A stretch of 49,463 nt of DNA, from NCBI GenBank assembly GCA_904420085.1, contig CAJFUA010000054.1, forward strand, positions 1 to 49,463, in the 5' to 3' direction. The notes beneath the pieces were generated by a model, which saw nothing but the letters and a program-made list of their open reading frames with translations, did not search any database and was not told the origin of the DNA. Both the position numbers and the translations under genes were made by a program. Below are positions 8,264 through 16,826 of the stretch, one piece after another (positions within the stretch are counted from its first letter, which is position 1; every line of letters begins with the position of its first letter). Origin of the DNA: an uncultured Eubacterium sp. (GTDB taxonomy: Bacteria; Bacillota; Clostridia; Lachnospirales; Lachnospiraceae).

Positions 8264-8342
8264 AGGGGTCAAATGAGAGAAGTTTAGGAAATAATGAAAT
8301 TAAAAAAATAATAGAAGATTATTTGCCGGAGGAAGGATTGTA

Positions 8343-8374
8343 AAAAACGTATATCTGTATGGAGATACGTTTTT
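8343..8374 (+). terminator. Terminator-like hairpin before the RHS gene
   Basis: AAAAACGTAT / ATACGTTTTT stem (10 pairs) with a 12-nt loop and a T-rich 3' arm. The remaining gap to 8535 is AT-rich; I see no gene in it. Confidence 0.65.
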
Positions 8375-8535
8375 ATAATTTAAAGGAAATCAAAATTTTT
8401 CTAAATTAAAACGTTTTTCTTTACAAAAAAAGCCAAAAACCCTACCAAAAAAACCATTTCCGTCACAAAATGATGTAAATGTGATAAAATTTTCCTATCA
8501 AAGCAAATTGAAATGCAAAAGAGGAGGAAATAAGC

Positions 8536-11500
8536 ATGAAAATTAAGAAAGAGATGGAAAGGATTATCGCATTGCTTTTGGTAACGGCTACAGTTGGAAC
8601 CGGAAGTGGAATATCTACCATGGCAGATAGCATTAAGGTAGGAAAAGAAACCGGGCAGGCTACACAGCAAACACAAAAAGATCAGACAGTCTCACCGGAC
8701 GAGATTGCAAAACAGATTGCAGACGGAACATATAAAGGAAGAAAATTAAAGGAGACAAAATACTATGATACCTATGAGGCGGCAGACGGTTCAATCATTG
8801 CGGCATATTACAGCAGTCCCATCCGGTATGAAGACGAAAACGGAGAGCTGCAGGAGTATGATTCCAATCTGATAAAAACGGATAATAAAAAAGCATCTTC
8901 TTACACCGGGGATGCCATGTCTGAAAGTTATCATAGAAAGGATTATGCTTATGTAAATACGGCAGGAAACAGTAAGCAGTATTTTCCGGAAGAATTGTCA
9001 GAAGAGTCCCCGATACTGATGGAGAAAGAGGGGTACTCCCTGGCATTTGTGCCAGAGACGGATAAAGAAGAAGCGGGAGAAGAACCGGAAGAAAATAAGG
9101 TAGGGAACAAAAGTGATGCAGCATCAGGGAAGGCTGTAAAAGCGTCAGAAGATAGGGTTGAGTATACAGAGGACAATGTAACATATCAGTATGTATCATT
9201 GGACAACGGTGTGAAGGAAAGTGTAATTATCAATCATCAGACAGATGAGATGACATACAGCTTTTCATATGCGTTAGACGGAATGTATATGGAACTGGAT
9301 AAGAAAACCAATATCATCGGATTATATGACAGCAAAACAAAGAAAGAAGTGGCAGTGATCCCTGCGGCGTATCTGAATGACAGTACAGGTACAAATACAA
9401 GTTTTGATATTAAAACAAAAATCAAAAACAGTGGGGATACATGGACAGTAACATACACACTGCCTGAAAGTTATATGAATGATAAGGATACGGTATATCC
9501 GGTGACACTGGATCCGACCGTGGAGTGGGTAACATACGGTAATAACGAAAATCCCCTTGGAATATCATTTGTCATTGAACTGTCACCGGGTTCGGGCGAT
9601 GTATGCCAGTACCCGAATGCGGTAAACCGCTTTGTTATAGGAAGAAGCGGTGCAGGTGATTATTATAAAACATATATGCAGTTTAACAAGATGAATAAAT
9701 TGTTAAGAGGAAAGCAAGTAAATTATGCTTTTGGGTTTATAAGTGTAGCAGACCAGGTCGGTGGAGAGATGACCGTGGATATGCATGAAATAACAGAAGA
9801 CTGGGAATTGGAGAGTTTAAAATGGGAAAATGAGCCTGCAGTTGATAGCGAGGTATTGTCACAGGCGTTAATAGAAGAACAGATAGGAAGATCCTATCAG
9901 ATAAATTTTACTAAATACTGCACGATGGTAGCTGAAGAAGAAGCAGATGCAATGCAGGGTGTGGAGTTAAGAACCGAAGAAAAATCAAAGTACATGGAGT
10001 TCTGGGGAGTAAAAAGCCAAAGTGGTGCTCCTATATTTTTAGTGTCTTATAACAGTCCTGAGGAGATAGATGCAAGGTATGATGGAAGTTTTCAGATAGA
10101 TGCAGAGTATAATGATGAGACTGAAAAAATAGATGTATCATGGGAAGACTCTACCCAGACGGCAACGTTATACAGGGTATATAAGAGGACAGGAAACAGT
10201 TTTGAATATGTAGGAAAAACGACGGGTAAATCTTATGAAGTGGAAACAGATGATATTGAAACAATAGCAGACATCCGGGTTATGGCTGTGGATCAGAAGG
10301 GAACACAACTGGATACGACGGATGACGTGAATGTATTGAGTAATATTGTTACCTTTGCGAAGCAGACAGATATATCGGCAGATGAGGACAGCGGTGAAAC
10401 ATCCACAGTTGCCTATGAGCAGACGACCGTGGATACGGACGGTGACGGGTTGGAAGACGGATATGAAATATGGGATTTTAAGACACTGTGGAATACAGAA
10501 ACTGGAGAAGATGAGGAAGGCAACAAAACATACGATTTAGACACGGATAAAGATGGTTTTCCGGATTCTTATGAAGTATTTACCTTGGGAACAGATCCGG
10601 CTGTGGCAAACCGGTATGATGAGGATGGAAATGAAACAGACAGTGACAGTGACGGCTGGACGGATTTCAAGGAATATCAGGAAGGAACAGACCCGTGGCT
10701 GAAAGATTCAGATTTTGACGGGACAAACGACAGGGGAGATGCCACACCAAGAAAAACCAATGATTATACAAGGCAGACAAGGGCAGCGGAAGCAGCTGTT
10801 CATAAAGGGCTGTATGACAGGGAATATTCAGAAAACATCGATGGTGTTATATACACATATATTATCAATATTTATCGTGGCGATATGAAGCAGATATCCG
10901 TGGATTATGGAAATGCCAGCCTGAATAAAGTCATGAAATACTTCTATGATGAAACAGGAAACAACACGGCAGTCATAGAAGCTTATGATGAAACCTATGA
11001 TCCAAACCATACACAGACCATCTGTATTACATACACCTATGATGCAGATGGAAATGTGACATTTATCTGTGATCAGAGAACAAAGTATACCATGAACTAT
11101 GGTACTGACGGTCAGATGACACAGTTAAAAGTGGGAAATCAGACGCTGATGACCTATGGAGATGTGGAACTGGTAAACAATGCGGACAGTAACGGGGATA
11201 CCACCAACATACAGACAGGGGGAATCATTAACAAAAATGAGCATACAGAAACATATGGAAATGGACAGAGTGTAAAAACTGTTACTACCACATACAAAGT
11301 AGCAGATAATGATACCACATCTACAGCAATAAAAACAGAAACTTATTATAACAGTGACCCGAAATATGTTACATATTTAAATGCTGATGGGGAAATCATA
11401 AAACTGCAAGACTACTCCACTGACAGTAGTAATCCTGTGGAATGGAATTATTCCTATGCGGAAAACGGAACGTCAGTAACAAGAAGTGACGGATTTACGA

Positions 11501-13353
11501 AAAGTATTCAGACATCAGAGAATGAAGATAGCGGAGTTTCAATAATCGTTACATCCTATGGTTTTAAAGATTTAAACAACAGCAGCCGGACATATACCAG
11601 TACAATCACATCGCAGACGGAAACGGAAACAGATGCAGAGGGATTGGAACAGGAAAAAAATGTAGTCAGTCAGACTTTACATAACGGTGACACAGTGAAC
11701 ATTGAATCGGCGGATGATGTTTCTGAGGAAAAGATACACTCCAATGCGTACCATACAAATGTCATTAAGAGTACTTATGAAAAAGAAGGGAATACCGGTG
11801 CAACGTACAATGTTGATATTTATGCAGGTGCGGCAGACAAAGAGTTTGACTATACTTATGACCTGACAGGAAATATCACAAAAATCAAGCTGAATGGTGA
11901 TGTCAGGTATGAGTATGCCTATGATGCACATGGAAGGTTGACAACGGAAAAAGATTATACCATACTGAAAGAGTACAGTTATGATTACAATACTAACGGA
12001 AATGTCTATGGAAAAACAGAGTATCCGATTAATGCAGACGGAAACAGAACGGACAGCGACGGAACAACAATACACTATACCTATGAAAACAGTGAATGGC
12101 CAGACCAGCTGACAACGTACAATGGTCAGACCATTACATATGATAACAGCGGAAATCCACTGACATATGTAGGTGGTTTAGAATTCACATGGAGCCGTGG
12201 CAGACAGCTTTCTACGGTTACACTGGGAGATGAAAGCAGTGTAAGTTACAGATATAATGAAAACGGACTAAGAACGTATAAAGATACAAGTGATACAACC
12301 ACTGTATACGAGTGGGATGGAAGTACACTTCTCCGGGAAACTGTAACATATAAATCAACGAATCAGAAAGCGGATGTCTGGTATCTGTATGATGCAAATG
12401 GAAGTGTAATTGGATTTGAGTACAGCTATTTAAATTTTGCAGGAACACTTGTAACGGCAAGAGTTTATTATGAGAAGAATTTACAGGGAGATGTGATAGG
12501 GCTTCTTGATGCAAGAGGAGCAGAGATAGCTGCATATACATATGATGCATGGGGAAATGTTACAAGTTCAACATATGTGGAAGGAAATGAGATTCCGTAT
12601 GAGCTGAATCACATTACTTACCGTGGCTACTACAGGGATGAGGAAACGGGATTCTATTATCTGCAGAGCAGGTATTATGATGCGGAGACGAGTCGATTTT
12701 TGAATGCAGATGATACTAGTTTAGAAGAGTTAAAAAATGGGAACATTTTTTATTCTAATATATACATATATTGTGCAAGTAATCCATGTACATACATTGA
12801 TAAAGATGGAAATCTTATTGTAGTTAATCCCAAAATTCCACTAAAAGTTTTAAAGCATTCAGTATGGTTAGCCGCAAGTTCTTTTTTAACGTTCAAAGGT
12901 TATAATTTATCAAAGGCAATGTTTAAACATGCATTATATGGTAATGGAAAAGAATTATCGTATAAAACAAAGGGAATTGCTATTAAAAAAATGAAAAAAT
13001 CATTTGCATTTACAAAATATATATCTAATTGTTTAAATTTGCTGCAAAAAAAAGGATATACAAATGTTTATTTTGTAAAGAACTCATATGAATTTAGTAG
13101 TGATAGAGATTTATATTATTCACTACAGCATGTAAAAGTAGTTGTTCATGCCATAAAGCTAAAGGGAAATAATTGGAAAACAGAGATAAATGTAAGTGAT
13201 GTTTATGATTTTACTGAAGTAAGAAGTTGGTCTAGTTTTGCGGGGATTGCAAATAATATAGGTTATTATTTACAAAAGTGCAGAGAGTTAAAGCCATATA
13301 AAGTGAAGATAAAATACAATGATGTAAATAGTTCCAAATTTAACATTATATAA
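8536..13353 (+). CDS. Secreted RHS/YD-repeat polymorphic toxin with unassigned C-terminal tip
   Basis: The 1605-residue protein starts with a signal peptide (about 1-30, ending SGISTMA) after GAGGAGG. A low-complexity acidic region and a DNRLRE-like surface domain (about 365-510) follow, then an Fn3-like segment (about 510-615). Next come thrombospondin-type-3/calcium-binding repeats rich in DTDGDGLEDGYE and DSDSDGWTDFKEY motifs (about 635-740) and YD repeats from about 830. The RHS core is recognisable as RGYYRDEETGFYYLQSRYYD near 1363 and NPCTYIDKDGN near 1415-1425. After the core the last ~180 residues change to Lys/Tyr/Asn-rich sequence encoded by more AT-rich DNA. This is the normal place for an exchangeable toxin tip. 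It holds INVSDVYDFTEVRSW and ELKPYKVKIKY; I cannot assign it to a toxin family. The likely role is contact-dependent competition from the cell surface. Confidence 0.88.
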   Translation: MKIKKEMERIIALLLVTATVGTGSGISTMADSIKVGKETGQATQQTQKDQTVSPDEIAKQIADGTYKGRKLKETKYYDTYEAADGSIIAAYYSSPIRYEDENGELQEYDSNLIKTDNKKASSYTGDAMSESYHRKDYAYVNTAGNSKQYFPEELSEESPILMEKEGYSLAFVPETDKEEAGEEPEENKVGNKSDAASGKAVKASEDRVEYTEDNVTYQYVSLDNGVKESVIINHQTDEMTYSFSYALDGMYMELDKKTNIIGLYDSKTKKEVAVIPAAYLNDSTGTNTSFDIKTKIKNSGDTWTVTYTLPESYMNDKDTVYPVTLDPTVEWVTYGNNENPLGISFVIELSPGSGDVCQYPNAVNRFVIGRSGAGDYYKTYMQFNKMNKLLRGKQVNYAFGFISVADQVGGEMTVDMHEITEDWELESLKWENEPAVDSEVLSQALIEEQIGRSYQINFTKYCTMVAEEEADAMQGVELRTEEKSKYMEFWGVKSQSGAPIFLVSYNSPEEIDARYDGSFQIDAEYNDETEKIDVSWEDSTQTATLYRVYKRTGNSFEYVGKTTGKSYEVETDDIETIADIRVMAVDQKGTQLDTTDDVNVLSNIVTFAKQTDISADEDSGETSTVAYEQTTVDTDGDGLEDGYEIWDFKTLWNTETGEDEEGNKTYDLDTDKDGFPDSYEVFTLGTDPAVANRYDEDGNETDSDSDGWTDFKEYQEGTDPWLKDSDFDGTNDRGDATPRKTNDYTRQTRAAEAAVHKGLYDREYSENIDGVIYTYIINIYRGDMKQISVDYGNASLNKVMKYFYDETGNNTAVIEAYDETYDPNHTQTICITYTYDADGNVTFICDQRTKYTMNYGTDGQMTQLKVGNQTLMTYGDVELVNNADSNGDTTNIQTGGIINKNEHTETYGNGQSVKTVTTTYKVADNDTTSTAIKTETYYNSDPKYVTYLNADGEIIKLQDYSTDSSNPVEWNYSYAENGTSVTRSDGFTKSIQTSENEDSGVSIIVTSYGFKDLNNSSRTYTSTITSQTETETDAEGLEQEKNVVSQTLHNGDTVNIESADDVSEEKIHSNAYHTNVIKSTYEKEGNTGATYNVDIYAGAADKEFDYTYDLTGNITKIKLNGDVRYEYAYDAHGRLTTEKDYTILKEYSYDYNTNGNVYGKTEYPINADGNRTDSDGTTIHYTYENSEWPDQLTTYNGQTITYDNSGNPLTYVGGLEFTWSRGRQLSTVTLGDESSVSYRYNENGLRTYKDTSDTTTVYEWDGSTLLRETVTYKSTNQKADVWYLYDANGSVIGFEYSYLNFAGTLVTARVYYEKNLQGDVIGLLDARGAEIAAYTYDAWGNVTSSTYVEGNEIPYELNHITYRGYYRDEETGFYYLQSRYYDAETSRFLNADDTSLEELKNGNIFYSNIYIYCASNPCTYIDKDGNLIVVNPKIPLKVLKHSVWLAASSFLTFKGYNLSKAMFKHALYGNGKELSYKTKGIAIKKMKKSFAFTKYISNCLNLLQKKGYTNVYFVKNSYEFSSDRDLYYSLQHVKVVVHAIKLKGNNWKTEINVSDVYDFTEVRSWSSFAGIANNIGYYLQKCRELKPYKVKIKYNDVNSSKFNII

Positions 13354-13401
13354 AAATACTGTGCAAGTAAATTAAACAAAAATCGCGAAATAGATACATA
13401 A

Positions 13402-13519
13402 ATAGGGCCCACATAGTGAATCTAGATAAGAATATTCCCACCTTGATATAAAGAGGCGCATCTGTACATTAACAGCAAACGGATAGGTGTATCTGATATT
13501 GAGGTCGGGAAGGCCCTAT
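13402..13519. other. Strongly folded 118-nt intergenic element
   Basis: Outer arms ATAGGGCC (13402-13409) and GGCCCTAT (13512-13519) are perfectly complementary. Inside, 13435-13449 pairs with 13496-13511 in a 15-bp helix with a single bulged C and two G-U pairs. The two helices are contiguous on the 3' side; a 25-nt bulge on the 5' side contains the palindrome ATCTAGAT. A further weak helix may form in the apical part. The element lies between the RHS tip and its candidate immunity gene. It could be a structured RNA, a recombination site or a mobile-element end; nothing decides. Confidence 0.6.
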
Positions 13520-13614
13520 AAAATCAGGTCTATTGTAACACGAAAATTTGAAGGTGGGATTACTTTCATTACTATTTGTGCCACCAACTGAAAGGCACTG
13601 GATTGGAGATTTGC

Positions 13615-14028
13615 ATGAAAAAATATATATTATTTATTATATTATGCATAACGTTATTAACCGGATGTAGTTCTAGAAGTGATGAAATTCTTGAGGGATA
13701 TAGTAACTGTGAAGAATATTATAGTGAGGGATTTCAAGATTACATAGACTATTGCAAATATTTTTATAGTGAAGATGATGATAACAAATTCGAAGAAAGT
13801 GATTATTATTCAATTATAACAAAAGATAATATGGATATCATAAAGAAATATTTTGAAGAATTTCCTTATGAAAATATGGAGGACAGCAATAAATATGACT
13901 TTACAACAAACAATATTAATGAGGGGGATTATTATTGTTTAAAAGCCGGTTCAAATGATGATAATTATAGCATATTTTTATATGACATAAGTGATCATAT
14001 ATTATATTATATACATTATAATATATAG
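13615..14028 (+). CDS. Predicted lipoprotein, candidate immunity protein for the RHS tip
   Basis: I place the start at the ATG at 13615: GGAG lies 7 nt upstream and the product then begins with a lipoprotein signal, MKKYILFIILCITLLTGC, with lipobox LTGC and Cys18 as lipidation site. The mature part (about 119 residues) is very acidic and Tyr/Asp-rich, e.g. EGFQDYIDYCKYFYSED. No family is recognised. It is the first gene after the toxin, as expected for an immunity gene, and surface anchoring would suit a toxin acting outside the membrane. An N-terminal fragment of a close paralogue lies at 16827-16970. The immunity role is inference. Confidence 0.7.
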   Translation: MKKYILFIILCITLLTGCSSRSDEILEGYSNCEEYYSEGFQDYIDYCKYFYSEDDDNKFEESDYYSIITKDNMDIIKKYFEEFPYENMEDSNKYDFTTNNINEGDYYCLKAGSNDDNYSIFLYDISDHILYYIHYNI

Positions 14029-14091
14029 TGTGTAAAAGTATGATAGTAATCATGAATATGGCTTAATACATTAAAGTTTGTTATTTAATTG

Positions 14092-14139
14092 CTCAATAAT
14101 AATGCTTAAATAAAAATACGGGTTACGCCTATTATTGAG
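14092..14139. repeat. 10-bp perfect inverted repeat
   Basis: CTCAATAATA (14092-14101) and TATTATTGAG (14130-14139) form a perfect stem around a 28-nt loop in the gap between the lipoprotein and the next small gene. There is no T-run, so a terminator is unlikely. Confidence 0.6.
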
Positions 14140-14219
14140 TGTGAGTCATTGTTTATAACGTAGTAATCAATTGCACCGAGTGCCGAAAATAAAGGGATTT
14201 TGTGTAAAATAAATAGAAA

Positions 14220-14519
14220 GTGGAGAGAGTAGGAGATGAAAAAAATTTTAAATTTAACATTATATTTTCAATCATAGGATTTGGATTGTTTGTTTTAGGA
14301 ACTTATTTAATATTATCAGCCAGTCAAATAAGCATGGCAGACGCACTAGAAAAAATTCCGGATGGAGAGGCAAGTTCAGAAATAATAGCAGCAATTATAT
14401 TAAGTTTGTCACAGCAACGAATTGCACAAGGAGCAATTTTCTCTTTTATTGGCGGACTGATATTGACTGTGTGTATGTATTGGACATTTGCTGAAAAAAG
14501 TAATGATACTAGAAAATAA
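14220..14519 (+). CDS. Small two-helix membrane protein, start region possibly frameshifted
   Basis: The open frame encodes up to 99 residues with hydrophobic helices at about 12-33 and 72-90, joined by an exposed loop containing MADALEKIPDGEASSEI. The family is unknown. The only well-placed start is the ATG at 14236, behind GGAGAG, but it is in a different frame and stops after 13 codons. It joins this frame if the A7 run (14239-14245) is read as A8, giving MKKNFKFNIIF. Otherwise translation must use the GTG at 14220 without a good ribosome-binding site. This may be a recent frameshift, a slippery phase-variable tract or a sequence error. It lies in the AT-rich run after the RHS gene. Confidence 0.5.
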   Translation: MERVGDEKNFKFNIIFSIIGFGLFVLGTYLILSASQISMADALEKIPDGEASSEIIAAIILSLSQQRIAQGAIFSFIGGLILTVCMYWTFAEKSNDTRK

Positions 14520-14552
14520 AATATTAATAATGTCATATTTTGGAGAGGAAGA

Positions 14553-14666
14553 GTGTATAGCCCTTTTGGAATGGCTAAATTCACGACTTTTTCAGATGCC
14601 CTTTTTGATTTGAAGTGGAAGCAAGTGGATCACGGTAAAATCTTCTTGTGTAAAAGCTTTTTGTAA
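14553..14666 (+). CDS. Possible 37-residue peptide or gene remnant
   Basis: A GTG at 14553 behind GGAGAGGAAGA opens a 37-codon frame (VYSPFGMAKFTTFSDALF...). The frame is also open upstream to at least 14520. It looks more like the tail of a lost gene than a complete one, and no homology is recognised. Confidence 0.2.
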   Translation: MYSPFGMAKFTTFSDALFDLKWKQVDHGKIFLCKSFL

Positions 14667-14722
14667 GGATTATCCAAATGGAACTATTAAAATATATTGT
14701 ATTAAAGATAAGGGAGTTGTAT

Positions 14723-15144
14723 ATGAGTAAAATTAAGAAAAGAAATATAATAATCGTAGTAATATTACTAATTATTATGTTGTTACTAAGTTTTTTCTTA
14801 TTAAGAAGTACTTTTTATCAAAAGCAAATAGAAAATATTTTTGATAGTGCCTTTGTTGAAAATTCTTATGAAAATATAGATTATAAAAACTATATATCTG
14901 AAAAAGATTGGAAAAAAATTAAGTATGGATTTGTAGGAGAAGAACGAGAGGAGAATATAAAATTCGATGTAGCTTAATTAATTTTATAAAAAAAGAAGGA
15001 AAAGCGAAAGTGTATATCGAATATTATGTTTATGACGATACAAAACATAAAAATGAGAAAGAAGGAAGAAGTGGAGACATAGAAATAAGTTATAAAATTA
15101 AAGGTAATAAAATATGGATTTTAGAAATAGAAGACTTTATATAA
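14723..15144 (+). pseudogene. Frameshifted gene for a membrane-anchored extracytoplasmic protein
   Basis: The ATG at 14723 follows AGGGAG and encodes MSKIKKRN, then one strongly hydrophobic helix (about 9-31) and an exposed domain. The frame stops at TAA 14975-14977. The other frame continues without a break from about 14971 (SLINFIKKEGKAKVYIEYY) to TAA 15142-15144. Inserting one base near 14970 restores a single protein of about 140 residues. Hydrophobicity and Lys/Glu-rich composition match across the junction. The likely original role is an immunity-type protein, judged only from location and topology. Confidence 0.65.
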
Positions 15145-15282
15145 AAAGCTAATAGAGCCTCTTGTACAAATATTATGTAAAGAGTTACGTGTCAGAATAA
15201 AAGGCACTTCACGTGCTTAAATGATAGTGACTTAATATGTTTGAATGCTTAGCAGAGGCACATGATGAGGAAAGGGGTAAAT

Positions 15283-16149
15283 ATGAAATTTACAAAAGAA
15301 ATAAGAAGAATTGCAGCATTGTTTTTGATAATGGTTATAGTTATAACAGGCAGTGCAACATCAAGTATGGCAATTAATATTAATTTTAAAGGAAAAAACA
15401 GTCAGAAAGTAGAAAAGAAACAGGAAGCACAAATAAAGTCATTAAAATCTGTAAGTCGGCTGCGTAAAGGCGATATACAATATATAAAAATACTAAACAA
15501 GAATTCAATAAAGTTAAAGTGGAAAAAAATGAATCAGGTAAAGAGATATCAAATCCAGTATTCTAAGAGTAAAAAGATGATGAATTCTAAATTAAAAACA
15601 GTAAAAAAACGTAATAGCGTTAAGATTTACAATTTGAATAAAGGAATTTATTACTTTAGAGTAAGAGGAATAAAAGGTAAAATAAAAGGCAAATGGAGTA
15701 AAATAAGGAAGGTAACATTAGATTCTGACAATATTGATGTAATAAAGCAGATTAATTCAAAATATAATTTAAAGTTATCTTTAAATGCAAAATTGATAAA
15801 TTATGAAATTGATAAATTAGAATATCAATTTGACGGTAAAAAATATGAAGGTTGTACAATGTTTGCAAAAATACAAATTTCTGATTCAGATTTTAAAGAA
15901 ACAGATAAAATTATAAAAAAATCACAAAATCTCAGTTATAGTATTTTTGATAAAGCTAAAAAGATAAGTTGGTGGAAATTAAAGAAAAGAGATATCATAA
16001 AGGGACAAGATTTTTTCAACACGTTAAAAGTATATACAAACGAAGAAGATAGTCAGGGAATTGTAGTTAGAGGACATATGGAAGTTTATATAGCAGAAGT
16101 TGCTAAAAAGGGATATAAACTTTTATATATCTGTTACGAAGGTGCCTAA
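15283..16149 (+). CDS. Secreted protein with Fn3-like domain and unknown C-terminal domain
   Basis: The start is placed at the ATG at 15283, which has GAGGAAAGGGG upstream. The 288 residues begin with a signal peptide (about 1-30) that resembles the RHS leader: MKFTKEIRRIAALFLIM against MKIKKEMERIIALLLVT, 16 of 30 identical over the whole leader. A basic fibronectin-III-like domain follows at about 45-140, with IKLKWKKMNQVKRYQIQYSK and GIYYFRVRGIKGK. The final ~145 residues contain YQFDGKKYEGCTMFAKIQISD and GQDFFNTLKVYTNEED and match nothing I know. The protein is strongly basic. It may be a second effector or a small relative of the RHS gene; both are inference. Confidence 0.75.
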   Translation: MKFTKEIRRIAALFLIMVIVITGSATSSMAININFKGKNSQKVEKKQEAQIKSLKSVSRLRKGDIQYIKILNKNSIKLKWKKMNQVKRYQIQYSKSKKMMNSKLKTVKKRNSVKIYNLNKGIYYFRVRGIKGKIKGKWSKIRKVTLDSDNIDVIKQINSKYNLKLSLNAKLINYEIDKLEYQFDGKKYEGCTMFAKIQISDSDFKETDKIIKKSQNLSYSIFDKAKKISWWKLKKRDIIKGQDFFNTLKVYTNEEDSQGIVVRGHMEVYIAEVAKKGYKLLYICYEGA

Positions 16150-16169
16150 ATGTTTATTAAATAAGAAGT

Positions 16170-16200
16170 GTGTATCAAAAAATACCATCTAATGATACAC
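16170..16200. repeat. 7-bp inverted repeat
   Basis: GTGTATC (16170-16176) and GATACAC (16194-16200) are perfectly complementary, 66 nt before the next start codon; no T-run follows. Confidence 0.45.
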
Positions 16201-16265
16201 AGTTATATAAAAAAGTTAAAAGAAGTTGTTACTTTGACAAAACACTTATGATAAAGGAGATTATA

Positions 16266-16709
16266 ATGAATGTATATATTGGGTTAATCATTATTATAGC
16301 GTTTCTTCTTATTTGTTTTATGGGAATAAAGGTTATAAAAAATAAAAAAGTAGTATTGATTTCAGTATTTTTGATCATACTGGTTGGTATTATGGGGATT
16401 GTTTTCATAAAGATTTCCAATAATGAACAATATATTAGGGTTAATGAAAATAATCAGGAAGTATCGATAAAATTGAAAAATCATAAAGAATATTATGGTT
16501 ATAAGTTTTATAGGTTTAGTAGTTTCAATTCTGAAAATGAAATAATTAAAGAATTGAAGCAGAATGGATATGATGCACATTATAATCAAGATGATAAGAA
16601 AATTATAATTAGTTATCAAAATGATATTTTTGAAATAAAAATGGAGGAAAAAGAAAAAAATTTGTTTCGCAATCACTACAATTATATTTTCTCGCGACAA
16701 AATAATTAA
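16266..16709 (+). CDS. Two-helix membrane protein with exposed C-terminal domain, unknown family
   Basis: The ATG at 16266 follows AAGGAG, which decides it over an upstream in-frame codon at 16170. The 147-residue product has two close membrane helices (about 3-21 and 28-47), then a Lys/Asn/Tyr-rich domain of about 95 residues with NHKEYYGYKFYRFSSFNSEN and KKIIISYQNDIFEIKMEEKE. By position among the AT-rich genes after the RHS protein it is another candidate immunity or accessory protein; no homology is recognised. Confidence 0.65.
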   Translation: MNVYIGLIIIIAFLLICFMGIKVIKNKKVVLISVFLIILVGIMGIVFIKISNNEQYIRVNENNQEVSIKLKNHKEYYGYKFYRFSSFNSENEIIKELKQNGYDAHYNQDDKKIIISYQNDIFEIKMEEKEKNLFRNHYNYIFSRQNN

Positions 16710-16826
16710 TAGAAACGTGCGTGTCAATACGCTTTTCATATGAGTATAACAACATTGTCAATGAATTTGAAGAAACGGCAGATGAATCTGCATTAGAAAA
16801 AGATTCATCTGCGATAAAGCTACAGG

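Noticed and set aside
13360-13376. TACTGTGCAAGTAA just after the RHS stop resembles the core codons for YCASN at 12767
   Set aside because: 13 of 14 matching bases in AT-rich DNA is suggestive of an old recombination junction, but too short to claim.
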